Assembly (NCBI GenBank): GCA_017435905.1
Contig: JAFSEB010000080.1
Span: 1 to 64,000 of the forward strand
From: Clostridia bacterium
Lineage (GTDB): Bacteria > Bacillota > Clostridia > Christensenellales > CAG-138
Direction: 5' to 3'
Length of the DNA: 64,000 bases
The position numbers and the translations under genes were made by a program. The notes beneath the pieces were generated by a model. It saw only the letters and a program-made list of their open reading frames with translations, made no database searches and was not told the DNA's origin. The first letter of the stretch is position 1. Each line of letters starts with the position of its first letter. Shown here one piece after another: positions 25,801 to 34,865 of the stretch.

Positions 25801-26625
25801 ATGAAAGGATACACGACAAGAAGCGTTTTTGTACCTATAGACGGAAGGCGCATGAAGCTGTTGGTACTGGAACCGAAAAAACGGCTTGAAGAAAAACCGC
25901 CTGCTGTGCTTTGGATCCACGGGGGCGGCTATGCAACGGGCTTTGCTGCTATGGTGCATATGTCCCGTGCCGCAAGGCTGGCAGGCAAATACGGAGCGGT
26001 GGTTTTTTCACCGGAATATACGCTTTCCGGAAAAGCGCCGTATCCTGCTGCGCTTTATGATTGCTATGCGGCGCTCCTTTATCTCAAGCACAATGCGAAG
26101 GTATATGGCATTGACACAAGCCGCATCATGGTGGGCGGTGAAAGCGCAGGCGGCGGTCTTTGTGCTGCCCTGTCGCTTTATGCAAGGGACAGGGGAGAGG
26201 TGAATCTTTCCTTTCAGATGCCTCTTTACCCCATGATCGATGACCGGGATACGGAATCTTCACGGGATAACCACTGTTTCCCATGGAATACGAAGCGCAA
26301 CCATGCGGCATGGAAGCTGTATCTCGGCAATGCGGCAGGCGATCCTTCTCCATACGCTGCACCCGCAAGGGCAAAAGACCTGACAGGGCTGCCGCCGGCA
26401 TATACATTTGTCGGAACACGGGAACCTTTCTATTGTGAGACCGTCAGCTATGCGGAACGGCTGCGGCAGGCAGGCGTGCCTGCGGAGGTGGACGTGTACC
26501 CCACCGGGTTTCATGCCTTTGATATGCTGTGTCCCTTTTTGCCCATGAGCAAGCAGGCGATCGCCGCCTTTGAAGCGCAGTATCTGCATGCGGCGGCACA
26601 TTTTAGAGCGCCGCAACCGGATTGA
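25801..26625 (+). CDS. Alpha/beta-hydrolase (HSL-type esterase)
   Basis: 274 residues without signal peptide. The oxyanion motif HGGGYATGF, nucleophile elbow GGESAGGGL, a conserved DPSPYAAPARAKDLTGLPPA block and a C-terminal catalytic His in TGFHAFDML place it in the hormone-sensitive-lipase/acetyl-esterase group. It would hydrolyse short-chain esters in the cytoplasm; the substrate is unknown. It stands alone between two terminators, so it is probably transcribed separately. The ribosome site is poor (AAAGG). Confidence 0.85.
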   Translation: MKGYTTRSVFVPIDGRRMKLLVLEPKKRLEEKPPAVLWIHGGGYATGFAAMVHMSRAARLAGKYGAVVFSPEYTLSGKAPYPAALYDCYAALLYLKHNAKVYGIDTSRIMVGGESAGGGLCAALSLYARDRGEVNLSFQMPLYPMIDDRDTESSRDNHCFPWNTKRNHAAWKLYLGNAAGDPSPYAAPARAKDLTGLPPAYTFVGTREPFYCETVSYAERLRQAGVPAEVDVYPTGFHAFDMLCPFLPMSKQAIAAFEAQYLHAAAHFRAPQPD

Positions 26626-26640
26626 TACAAAAAAGAAAAA

Positions 26641-26677
26641 CGAGGCTTTTCGGAATACCCCGTTGCCTCGTTTTTTT
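26641..26677. terminator. Bidirectional terminator with CGGAATACCCCG loop
   Basis: CGAGGC pairs with GCCTCG and T/A runs lie on both sides, between convergent genes. The loop contains CGGAATACCCCG, a sequence that also appears inverted at 54806 and at the end of the repeat element near 49223. Confidence 0.8.
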
Positions 26678-26681
26678 ACGT

Positions 26682-27323
26682 TTACAGGTTTTCGGTGAAC
26701 TGTTTTGCAAGCGCTGTGATGCCTGCAAGATCCCCTGAGGCAATACGCTTTTTGTCCACGATGGCGGAGCCGACACAGACGCCGTGGGCGCCTGCTGCCA
26801 TATAATCGACCGCCGCTTCCGGTGTTACGTTGCCGACCGCAAGCAGCTTGATGTGGGAAAGCGGTGCTTTCAGCGCCTTGATGTACTTTGCACCGTAAAG
26901 GTCGGCAGGGAAGAGCTTGACGAAGTCCGCACCGGCACAGTGTGCGGCGGTGATCTCCGAAGGGGTAATGGCGCCGGGGATGGAAACAAGCCCCAGTTCC
27001 TTTGTTCTTTTGATCACCTCCGGGTTTGTATCCGGAGAGATAACGAAGAAACCGCCGGCAGCTTTAACGAGTTCTGCCTGCTGCGGCGAAAGCACGGTGC
27101 CGGCGCCGATGCGCATACGGTCTCCAAAGTGCTGCTGCAGCATTTCGATATTGCCTGCCACGACCACATCGGGCGTTTTGCCGCTTGCATCAAAGGTGCA
27201 TTCCATCAAACGGATGCCGCCTGCATACATCGCTTCCGCAAGGGGGACGAGATCCTTCCCGTCAACGCCCCTGACAATGACGATGATCTTGTGCCGCTCT
27301 ATCATATCAAAGGTGTGCTGCAT
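26682..27323 (-). CDS. eda: KDPG/KHG-type aldolase
   Basis: 213 residues, the usual length. Class I aldolase of the Eda family: it splits 2-keto-3-deoxy-6-phosphogluconate (or a related keto-acid) to pyruvate and an aldehyde. The Schiff-base lysine is in DFVKLFPADLYG, the acidic residue in LMECTFDASGKTP, and the phosphate loop in GAHGVCVGSAIVD. No kdgK or edd neighbour is present, so the pathway substrate cannot be fixed. Confidence 0.88.
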   Translation of the reverse strand: MQHTFDMIERHKIIVIVRGVDGKDLVPLAEAMYAGGIRLMECTFDASGKTPDVVVAGNIEMLQQHFGDRMRIGAGTVLSPQQAELVKAAGGFFVISPDTNPEVIKRTKELGLVSIPGAITPSEITAAHCAGADFVKLFPADLYGAKYIKALKAPLSHIKLLAVGNVTPEAAVDYMAAGAHGVCVGSAIVDKKRIASGDLAGITALAKQFTENL

Positions 27324-27524
27324 ATGCCGAACCCTTTCCGTTTCTCCACATGTTCTCTATTGTATTGTAGTGCGAAAGAAGGGCAAACACAATAGGTAAA
27401 ATAAATGCGGAGAGGAAAGGACGCCTTCTCCCACCGAAGGCATAAGAAGGCGGTATCGGCTTTTCGTCTTCTTATGTTCGATGGGGTAAGAAATCCTTTT
27501 CCGCTCCGCAAACCGTATTGCTGA

Positions 27525-28622
27525 TCAGAAAGTGTAGCGTTCCTGCCTGAATGCGCCGTCAATGCGCCGTGCCATTTCGGCGATCAGCACGCCCAGCTGT
27601 TCAATATCACGCAGGTCTGCCATTTCACAGGAGGAATGTGCATAGCGCACCGCCGCACCGATCTCAATGGCAGCAGGGCCGTCCGCTTCCATGGAGGCAT
27701 AGGCGTTGTCGCCGCAGCCGCCGCACACATACCGCTGAATGGCGATGTTCTTTGCGGCGGCAGCTTCGCCTGCGATCGCAAGCAGCCCTTCGTGGGCAAT
27801 GCAGCCAATATCGCTGTTGCTGCTGTAGTTATAGCAGGAGACCACGGGGCCGCCGCCAAGATCAGCCTCGAATTCGCCCTTGACATCGGGGGTATCGCCT
27901 GCAAGCAGCATATCCATACTGATGGCGGCGATGGGACGGAAACGGCGCACGATGGCGGCGCTTGCACGCTGGTTGTATTCTTCAAAGCCGTTTGCACAGA
28001 TATAAACGGTGCGAAGGGGGCGCTCTTCGCTCAACTGCCTTGCCGCATCCACAAGGGCTGCAAGGGTGCCGCAGTTGTCAAGGGCTGTACCGCAAACACG
28101 GCTGCCTGCAAGGGGCGCGAAGGAAGGCGTCATCACGGCAGGGCAGCCGATGTCGATGCCGAGTGCACGGACTTCATCGGCGCTGTCAACGCCGGGATCC
28201 AGCATCACATCGCGAAGGGTGGGTGCCTTTGCGGCTTCCTCTGCCGTCAGCAGATGGGCACACTTGGTGCCGACCGCTACCTTCACCCATTCGGAATGAT
28301 CCTTCCTGCGAACGGAGAGGGTCAGCCCCGGCAATACCTTTTCGTTGGGAGAACCGATGGTGCGCATGCGCAGGAAGCCGTTTTCCGCAATGGTGGAAAC
28401 GATGAAGCCGATGCGGTCCATATGGGAATTGATCATAACGGGCTTCAAGGAAGGATCCTGCCCCTTGATCGTGCCGATCACATTGCCGAGGGGATCGACC
28501 TCCACGCTGTCGCAGTAGGGCTCGATATAGCGATAGAATTTTTCTGCGATCTCCTTCTCAAAACCGGAAGGGGAGGGGGTCAGGCAAAAATCCTGCAGGA
28601 TGGAATACACTGTGTTTGTCAT
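27525..28622 (-). CDS. M42-family aminopeptidase (glutamyl aminopeptidase type)
   Basis: 365 residues from the ATG at 28622, which has AAAGGAG upstream; the open frame runs further, but the extension is not conserved. Zinc ligands are expected in NSHMDRIGF, ALDNCGTLAAL and NGFEEYNQRA, and the late VRYAHSSCEMADL carries the final His. It would trim N-terminal residues from peptides in the cytoplasm, fitting a locus of peptide importers. Confidence 0.9.
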   Translation of the reverse strand: MTNTVYSILQDFCLTPSPSGFEKEIAEKFYRYIEPYCDSVEVDPLGNVIGTIKGQDPSLKPVMINSHMDRIGFIVSTIAENGFLRMRTIGSPNEKVLPGLTLSVRRKDHSEWVKVAVGTKCAHLLTAEEAAKAPTLRDVMLDPGVDSADEVRALGIDIGCPAVMTPSFAPLAGSRVCGTALDNCGTLAALVDAARQLSEERPLRTVYICANGFEEYNQRASAAIVRRFRPIAAISMDMLLAGDTPDVKGEFEADLGGGPVVSCYNYSSNSDIGCIAHEGLLAIAGEAAAAKNIAIQRYVCGGCGDNAYASMEADGPAAIEIGAAVRYAHSSCEMADLRDIEQLGVLIAEMARRIDGAFRQERYTF

Positions 28623-28779
28623 GGCGCTATGAACTCCTTTATATGAGATCCCGGGTACGGTGACCGGCGAAAAAGATCGTGTTTTATCTGTTTTTATCAT
28701 AACATGATGCAAAATGATATGCTATATGGGGAGAGTAGCATGTAATATCGAAATTATATAAGGGCTATATACGGGAAAA

Positions 28780-28806
28780 AGAAAAAGCGGCAAGGCCGCT
28801 TTTTTG
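28780..28806 (-). terminator. Terminator of the LysR-type gene
   Basis: AGCGGC pairs with GCCGCT around AAG, with A and T runs on both flanks. Confidence 0.75.
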
Positions 28807-28810
28807 TGTG

Positions 28811-29731
28811 CTATCTATACGTGTTAAGGTAGGTGATCACATCCATGATCTCCTTGCGCATGACGGCGGTGGGCTTGTAAACGATCGCCTCTTTGCCTTC
28901 AAGAATATAGTTCTGGCAGTACTTGCTGATGAGCCCGTGCCCTTCAAGCACCTTTGGGGCGCCCGATGTCGTCCAGGTATAGGCGCCGTGTATGCTGCTG
29001 ACCGCCTCAAGAAGGGTACCCCGGTCATATACATTCAAATAGCTTCTTGAATGGATGCCCGTGGGGCTCGGCCCGTGCACGTTGGAAAAGTACGGATACC
29101 AGGGCATCTCAAAATCGCCGTGGATGACCTCAAGGTAGGGGCTGAGCATATCCGGCGTGATGACGCTTTCGTTGGCAAGTGGGTGGGTATGGGACATCAG
29201 TATCATATAGCAATCGGAAGGAAGCGGCTGTAAAAGCAGCTGCTTGGATTCCGCCACTTGCTTGTAGTAATCGAAATTGACGCTGTTGGCACGCACGATG
29301 CCGATATCTGCCTGATTGCTGACCACATCGTTGATCACATCAAGGTTCGTGGCTTCCTTGAAGTGCATTTTGACCGCCTGTCCCTTTTCCAGCATGTCGT
29401 TGATATAAGTCACGATCTTTTCAAGGATAAGGGAGGAGCGCATCGTGGTGATCTGCAAAGATACGCCATCCGTTTTCTGTTTGACATAGCGCTGCTTCAT
29501 GACGTTGAACCGCTCAATGATGCCCTGCGCATACTGCAGGAACTCAGCGCCTTCCTTCGTGGTCTCAACACCCCGGCTGTTGCGCCTGAAAATGCTGATG
29601 CCAAGCTCTTCTTCCAGTTCTTTGATGGCGTTGCTCAGGTTTGGCTGGGCAACAAACAGGTTTTGCGCAGCTTTTGTGATGGAGCCGCAATGATGAACTT
29701 CCACTGCGTAAATCAAATGCTGGATATCCAT
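28811..29731 (-). CDS. LysR-family transcriptional regulator
   Basis: 306 residues. The winged helix-turn-helix lies at the N-terminus (HHCGSITKAAQNLFVAQPNL, then SNAIKELEEELGISIFRR), followed by a linker helix and a two-lobed effector domain. It is divergent from an amidohydrolase, a hydrolase and a dipeptide transporter, which it probably controls through the shared 280-bp region. A peptide-derived or amino-acid effector is inference. Confidence 0.88.
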   Translation of the reverse strand: MDIQHLIYAVEVHHCGSITKAAQNLFVAQPNLSNAIKELEEELGISIFRRNSRGVETTKEGAEFLQYAQGIIERFNVMKQRYVKQKTDGVSLQITTMRSSLILEKIVTYINDMLEKGQAVKMHFKEATNLDVINDVVSNQADIGIVRANSVNFDYYKQVAESKQLLLQPLPSDCYMILMSHTHPLANESVITPDMLSPYLEVIHGDFEMPWYPYFSNVHGPSPTGIHSRSYLNVYDRGTLLEAVSSIHGAYTWTTSGAPKVLEGHGLISKYCQNYILEGKEAIVYKPTAVMRKEIMDVITYLNTYR

Positions 29732-30008
29732 TGAAAACCCACCACCGTTTCAAAATGATTTTGACGATCCTTTGGAATGGTCTACTTGCACTATAACACA
29801 TGTAAAATAGAACGGCAACGGACATTTTTCCTATAACCGCCGGGGGGATATAACCCCTATATCTATTTTATATTTGTGGATGTAAAAAGTAAAGGTTATC
29901 TTAGATATATACAATGTTCATTTATACAAATTTTCATTTGATAATAGAATGTCATGAAAAACATAACGAAAAAGCAAAAAGAACAAGATGATATGAGGTA
30001 GCGGAAAA
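29732..30008. promoter_or_regulatory. Divergent regulatory region of the LysR gene and amidohydrolase operon
   Basis: AT-rich; it contains repeated TATA-type words (CTATATCTATTTTATATTTG near 29860 and TTATCTTAGATATATACAAT near 29897). LysR proteins commonly bind T-N11-A sites in such intergenic regions, but no single site stands out. It holds both promoters and the amidohydrolase leader. Confidence 0.5.
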
Positions 30009-31208
30009 ATGCACAAAACCAATGTGAAATGCCCGGAACTGATCGCCGATTATGTTGTAGCGTGTCGGCGCACTTTGCACACAATGCCGGAACTGGGCGC
30101 CGCACTGAGTGAAACCACCGCCTTTGTCATGGGTGAACTCGATGCAATGGGGATTCCCTATACCTGTGTGGAGCGTGGCGGCATCGTGGCGGAGATCGGC
30201 AGCGGAGAACATGCATTCCTTTTAAGGGCGGATATGGATGCCCTTCCCATCGTTGAAGAAAGCGGCGAATCCTTTGCATCGCAAAACGGCCGCATGCATG
30301 CCTGCGGACACGATCTTCATACCGCCATGCTGCTCGGTGCAGCAAAGATCCTCAAAGCCAAGGAGGACACGCTTCCCGGAAGGGTCAAGCTGGTGTTCCA
30401 GTACGGTGAGGAGATCATGGAAGGCATGCGTGTGCTTGTGGAAGAAAACGGTCTTCTTGACCGGGATAAGGGCATCGGCGCTTCGCTGGCGCTGCATGTG
30501 ATGCCCGGTGGGGAAATGGAAGCAGGAAGCTATTCCTGCGTAGCCGGCCCTGCCAACACCTCCATTGATACCTTCCACATCACCGTGCACGGAAGAGGTG
30601 CCCATGGCGCTATGCAGTTCAAGTCTCACGATCCTATCAACGTGGGTGTGCAGATCTACCATTCCCTTTCCAATATGATCGGCCGTGAGCTGGATGTGCG
30701 GGAGGGTGCGGTGCTTTCCACCTGCTATTTTATCGGCGGTTCGGAAGCGGTGCATAACATCATTCCCGATTCCACGGTGCTGGGCGGCACGCTTCGCACT
30801 TTCAGCAGCAAAGTGGCAGACCTTGTCAAAGCCCGTATCCGTGAGATCTGCGAAAGCGTGGACAAGGCATACCATACGGCGTGTACGGTGGATTTTCCGC
30901 TGAGTGCCGATGCCTGCATCAACGATGAAACGGTGGCAGACATTGTAAACAGCTGTGCTGCGCAGCTGGGAATGCGCAACAAACGCAATAAACCGCAGCT
31001 TGTATCCGATGATTATTCATATGTTTCCTCCCGCATTCCCAGCTGCTATGTTTGGCTTGGTGCAGGCGGCAGGGATCCCAAGTTTGTGGACGGCGTTCTG
31101 CACACGCCCAATGTTTGCTTCAATGAGGACGCAATGCCCTTCGGTGCGGCGCTGTATGCGGATACCGCCGAAAAATGGCTTGCAAAGAAGGCGGCGGAAA
31201 ACGCCTGA
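30009..31208 (+). CDS. M20-family amidohydrolase / aminoacyl hydrolase
   Basis: 399 residues. Metal motifs: RADMDALPIVEESG, MHACGHDLHTAMLLG (Cys/His ligands), QYGEEIMEG (acid/base pair), and the dimerisation domain around HGRGAHGAMQFKSHDPINVG. It resembles N-acyl-amino-acid or indole-acetyl-type amidohydrolases; such enzymes free amino acids from N-acyl conjugates or peptides. It is the first gene of the operon read away from the LysR gene. Confidence 0.88.
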   Translation: MHKTNVKCPELIADYVVACRRTLHTMPELGAALSETTAFVMGELDAMGIPYTCVERGGIVAEIGSGEHAFLLRADMDALPIVEESGESFASQNGRMHACGHDLHTAMLLGAAKILKAKEDTLPGRVKLVFQYGEEIMEGMRVLVEENGLLDRDKGIGASLALHVMPGGEMEAGSYSCVAGPANTSIDTFHITVHGRGAHGAMQFKSHDPINVGVQIYHSLSNMIGRELDVREGAVLSTCYFIGGSEAVHNIIPDSTVLGGTLRTFSSKVADLVKARIREICESVDKAYHTACTVDFPLSADACINDETVADIVNSCAAQLGMRNKRNKPQLVSDDYSYVSSRIPSCYVWLGAGGRDPKFVDGVLHTPNVCFNEDAMPFGAALYADTAEKWLAKKAAENA

Positions 31209-31251
31209 CCGACCTGCGATCGATCTGACGGCAAGATAAAAGGAGAAAGCA

Positions 31252-32124
31252 ATGAAAGCATCCATCAACGGAACCGAGATCTTTTTTGACGTAGAAGGCC
31301 TGCAGTTCGTGCCGGATGGCCCCATCATGAGGGAAAGGCCGGTCTGCTTCCTGATCCATGGCGGCCCGGGTCTCGACCATGCTACCTATATGCCCGATGT
31401 TTCGCCCCTGGCGGACTTCATGCAGCTTGTTTACATCGATAACCGCGGCAGCGGACGCAGCGGCCGTCCCGGCAAGGAGACCTATAACCTCTATCAGGAT
31501 ATCGAGGACGTGGAAGCGCTTCGCAAATACCTCGGCCTTGAAAAGATCGTCATCCTTGGCCACTCTTACGGCGGCATGGTGGCGGCAGGTTACGCTGCAA
31601 AATACGGCGAGAACCTTGAAAGCGTGCTGCTTCTTGGCACTTCCCCTGTGGGAAGCTTCTGGGAGGACGCCCGTCAGGAACTCAAAAACCGTGGCACGGA
31701 AGAGCAGATCGCCTTTGGCGAATACCTCTTCAACGGCGAATTTGAAAGCGATGCCCAGTATGTGGAGCTGTTCGAGAAGTTCTACAACCTTTACGGCATT
31801 ACGAGGACTGCTTATACCGAGGCAAACCGCAACGGCAACGACCGCATGATCGTTTCGAGCGAAGTGGTCAACACCTCCGTGAATAACGGTCTGCGTGAGT
31901 TCGATTTCATCGAGGATCTGAAAAAGACCAATGTGCCCGCCCTTGTGATCGGCGGCAGGCATGATTGGATCACCCCGGTGAAGTACAGCTGCATGCTGGC
32001 GGAAGCCATGCCCAATTCGGAGCTGATCATCTTTGAAAACTCCGGCCACAGCTTTTTTGCGGATGTTCCGCAGGAGACCCTTGCTGCCATCCGCGAATTC
32101 GTGGAGAAGCACTGGCACAAATAA
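31252..32124 (+). CDS. Alpha/beta-hydrolase (proline iminopeptidase-like)
   Basis: 290 residues. The HGGPGLDHATYM oxyanion region, GHSYGGMVAAGYAA nucleophile elbow, catalytic Asp in GGRHDWITPVKYS and His in NSGHSFFADVP match the S33 prolyl-aminopeptidase group. It probably removes N-terminal residues from short peptides. It follows the amidohydrolase by 43 bases with an AAGGAG site and precedes the binding protein, so peptide uptake and breakdown share one operon. Confidence 0.86.
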   Translation: MKASINGTEIFFDVEGLQFVPDGPIMRERPVCFLIHGGPGLDHATYMPDVSPLADFMQLVYIDNRGSGRSGRPGKETYNLYQDIEDVEALRKYLGLEKIVILGHSYGGMVAAGYAAKYGENLESVLLLGTSPVGSFWEDARQELKNRGTEEQIAFGEYLFNGEFESDAQYVELFEKFYNLYGITRTAYTEANRNGNDRMIVSSEVVNTSVNNGLREFDFIEDLKKTNVPALVIGGRHDWITPVKYSCMLAEAMPNSELIIFENSGHSFFADVPQETLAAIREFVEKHWHK

Positions 32125-32174
32125 GTTTGATTTGATGCGGAGATCCGCATCCAAAATAAGAAGGAGGAACACAT

Positions 32175-33785
32175 ATGAAACACCTCAAAAAGTTCATGCT
32201 GCTCGTTCTTGCGGCTGCTCTTGTTCTGAGCACCTTTGCCGCCTGCGGCGGTGATGTGCAGGAAAAACCCCAGCCTTCCACCAGCCAGGAACCCAGCACC
32301 GGCACCGAAAGCACCGGTACCGAGACTGAGACCACCGGCCTCAGCCGCATCGTTGTGATCGCACAGAACAACGACCTCACCACCCTTGATCCCCATCAGC
32401 ACAACGACCTCATCTCCGGCAACGTGACCAGGATGCTCTACGATACCCTGATCCGTCTGAACGACAAGAATGAATACGTTCCCTGCCTTGCGCAGAGCTG
32501 GGAATACCTCGACAAGAACACCGTTGAGCTGAAGCTCACCCCCGATGTTCAGTTCCATGACGGTCATGTTATGACCTCCGAAGACGTAAAGTACAGCCTT
32601 GAACGCCAGAAGGCATCCAGCTTCTGCGGCTACCTGCTTGACATGATCACCGCCATCGAGATCGTTGACGAGCTGACCCTCAAGCTCACCGTTGTGGATG
32701 AATCCGCAGCGCTCCTTTCCTCCCTTGCGCATCAGTGCTCCAGCATCCTGCCCAAGGAATACACCGAGAAGCTTGAAGGCGAAGGCAAGGCCTTCTCCGA
32801 TGCACCCTGCGGCACCGGTCCCTACAAGTTCGATTACTGGAACATCGGCGATGAATGCCAGATCGTCCGTTTCGAGAACTACTTTGACGAAGCTTATGCT
32901 GCCAAGAACGAAGGCCTCAAGTTCCGCTACATTGCGGAAGACAACAGCCGCGTGATCGCTCTTGAGACCGGCGAAGTTGACATGATCCTCCGCGTTCCCA
33001 GCACCTCCGTTGCCAGCCTTGAAGGCAACAGCGATGTGAAGGTTCTCCGCTTTGAATCCTGCGACCTCAACTACATCTCCCCCAACTGCTCCGGCCCCCT
33101 CTTCAGCAATGAAAAGCTCCGTCAGGCCATCGCTCACTGCATCGACCGTGATGCAATGATCCAGGTGCAGTGCAACGGCAACGCCGTTCCCAACTTTGCC
33201 CCCATCGGCATCGCTGCGATCGGTTACTCCGAGCCCGCTACCAAGCGTGAGTATGACCTTGAAAAGGCCAAGCAGCTCCTCGTGGAAGCCGGCTATCCCG
33301 ATGGCTTTGAGTTCACCCTCTCTGTTTGGGGCGACCTCAATGCCAAGAGCGCTCAGGTTCTGCAGGCTGCCTGCCAGCAGATCGGCGTAAAGGTCAACAT
33401 CGAGATCCTCGACAACAGCTCCATGGTCGACAAGTGCGGCGGTGCGAAGCATGATGCCGGTATGGATAACTGGACTGCCAACTCCGAGCCCGACAACACC
33501 TACCGTCCCTGGTTCTCCCGTGAACTCATCGGCGCCGGCGGCTACAACTGGAGCTGCTACCCCGGTGAAGAGATCGAAGCGCTGATGGAGAAGGCTCTCT
33601 CCGTCACCGATCCCGCAGAGCGTCAGTCCTACTACACCCAGATCAACGATTTCGTTGCGGAGCACGCCGTTGTATGGCCGCTCTTCTCCGCACAGGGTAT
33701 GGTCGCTACCCGCTCCAACGTGGATGGCATTCAGCTTTACCCGACCATGATGCACCTCTTCCAGTTCGTGACCGTTGCCGAATAA
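32175..33785 (+). CDS. Peptide/dipeptide ABC transporter substrate-binding lipoprotein
   Basis: 536 residues, SBP_bac_5 family. The lipoprotein signal ends at STFAAC. The mature part begins with a Thr/Ser-rich spacer, then RIVVIAQNNDLTTLDPHQHN, the PDVQFHDGHVMTSEDVKYSL motif common to DppA-like proteins, and LRQAIAHCIDRDAM. It supplies the following permeases; overall shape is closer to dipeptide/glutathione binders than to the first OppA here. Confidence 0.92.
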   Translation: MKHLKKFMLLVLAAALVLSTFAACGGDVQEKPQPSTSQEPSTGTESTGTETETTGLSRIVVIAQNNDLTTLDPHQHNDLISGNVTRMLYDTLIRLNDKNEYVPCLAQSWEYLDKNTVELKLTPDVQFHDGHVMTSEDVKYSLERQKASSFCGYLLDMITAIEIVDELTLKLTVVDESAALLSSLAHQCSSILPKEYTEKLEGEGKAFSDAPCGTGPYKFDYWNIGDECQIVRFENYFDEAYAAKNEGLKFRYIAEDNSRVIALETGEVDMILRVPSTSVASLEGNSDVKVLRFESCDLNYISPNCSGPLFSNEKLRQAIAHCIDRDAMIQVQCNGNAVPNFAPIGIAAIGYSEPATKREYDLEKAKQLLVEAGYPDGFEFTLSVWGDLNAKSAQVLQAACQQIGVKVNIEILDNSSMVDKCGGAKHDAGMDNWTANSEPDNTYRPWFSRELIGAGGYNWSCYPGEEIEALMEKALSVTDPAERQSYYTQINDFVAEHAVVWPLFSAQGMVATRSNVDGIQLYPTMMHLFQFVTVAE

Positions 33786-33826
33786 CACCGGCTCATCCGT
33801 TTTACGGATCATTATTGAATAACGAA

Positions 33827-33860
33827 TGCGGTATGTATGCCGAAAGGCATACATACCGCA
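33827..33860 (+). terminator. Perfect 15-bp hairpin with GAAA tetraloop
   Basis: TGCGGTATGTATGCC pairs with GGCATACATACCGCA across GAAA. No U-run follows. Placed between binding-protein and permease genes, it probably stabilises the upstream RNA end, as in the first peptide operon. Confidence 0.7.
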
Positions 33861-33926
33861 GACGGCTTTTTCGAGATATCCCGAAGCTTTTCTAAATTTT
33901 TGTGACAGCAATGAAGGAATAACAAT

Positions 33927-34853
33927 ATGCATAGATACATATTAAAAAGGCTGGTTCAGCTGATCCCGGTCATTCTCGGCGTTGTGCTGATCATATTCCT
34001 TATCATGGATCTCACTCCCGGAGATCCTGCACGAATGGTACTTGGCAATATGGCGTCGGAAGAAGCGATCGCGGCTTTCCGTGAGGAGCAGGGGCTTAAC
34101 GATCCGCTGCCCATTCGCTATCTCCGTTACGTATTTGATATGCTCCGCGGCTCCCTTGGCACTTCCTACCGTTCCAGCCGCCCTGTGATCGATGAGCTTC
34201 TTGCACGTTTCCCCGCAACGATGCAGCTTGCTTCCGCAAGCATCATCTTTGCGCTTGTGATCTCCGTTCCGATCGGTATCGTCTCCGCCCTCAAACAGAA
34301 CTCCCTGTTTGATACCGTGGGCATGGTGGCGGCGCTGCTCGGTATCGCCATGCCTGCATTCTGGCTTGGTCTGATCTTGATCATTTCCTTCTCCCTGAAG
34401 CTCGACTGGCTTCCTTCGAGCGGCAGCGGATCTTTCAAGCATCTGATCCTTCCTGCGGTGGCAAACGGCGTTTCCTGCGCAGCGAACATCGCCCGTATTA
34501 CCCGCTCTTCCATGCTGGAGATCATCCGCCAGGACTATATCCGCACCGCAAAGTCCAAGGGCATCGGCAAAATGAAGGTGGTGCTCAAGCATGCGATGGG
34601 CAACTGCTGGATCCCCGTTATTACCGTTGCGGGTCTGCAGTTCGGCACTATGCTTGGCGGCACGGTCATCATTGAAAACGTGTTTGCCTGGAACGGCGTG
34701 GGCGACTTCCTGCTCAAGAGCATCAGCGCAAAGGATACGCCTTGCGTGCTTGGCGGCATCGTGATGTTCACGGTGGTGTTCAGCGTTGTGAACCTGCTTG
34801 TTGACATCGTATATGCGTTCATTGATCCGCGCATCAAGGCCCAATATCAGTAA
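33927..34853 (+). CDS. Peptide ABC transporter permease (DppB type)
   Basis: 308 residues. Six helices; the GDPARMVLGNMASEEAIAAF segment after helix 1 and the EAA loop (TAKSKGIGKMKVVLKHAMGN) are typical. 12 bases ahead of the next permease. Confidence 0.92.
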   Translation: MHRYILKRLVQLIPVILGVVLIIFLIMDLTPGDPARMVLGNMASEEAIAAFREEQGLNDPLPIRYLRYVFDMLRGSLGTSYRSSRPVIDELLARFPATMQLASASIIFALVISVPIGIVSALKQNSLFDTVGMVAALLGIAMPAFWLGLILIISFSLKLDWLPSSGSGSFKHLILPAVANGVSCAANIARITRSSMLEIIRQDYIRTAKSKGIGKMKVVLKHAMGNCWIPVITVAGLQFGTMLGGTVIIENVFAWNGVGDFLLKSISAKDTPCVLGGIVMFTVVFSVVNLLVDIVYAFIDPRIKAQYQ

Positions 34854-34865
34854 AGGCGGAACAGA

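Noticed and set aside
31812-33932. 706-codon minus-strand open frame
   Set aside because: Lies opposite a substrate-binding protein with all family motifs.
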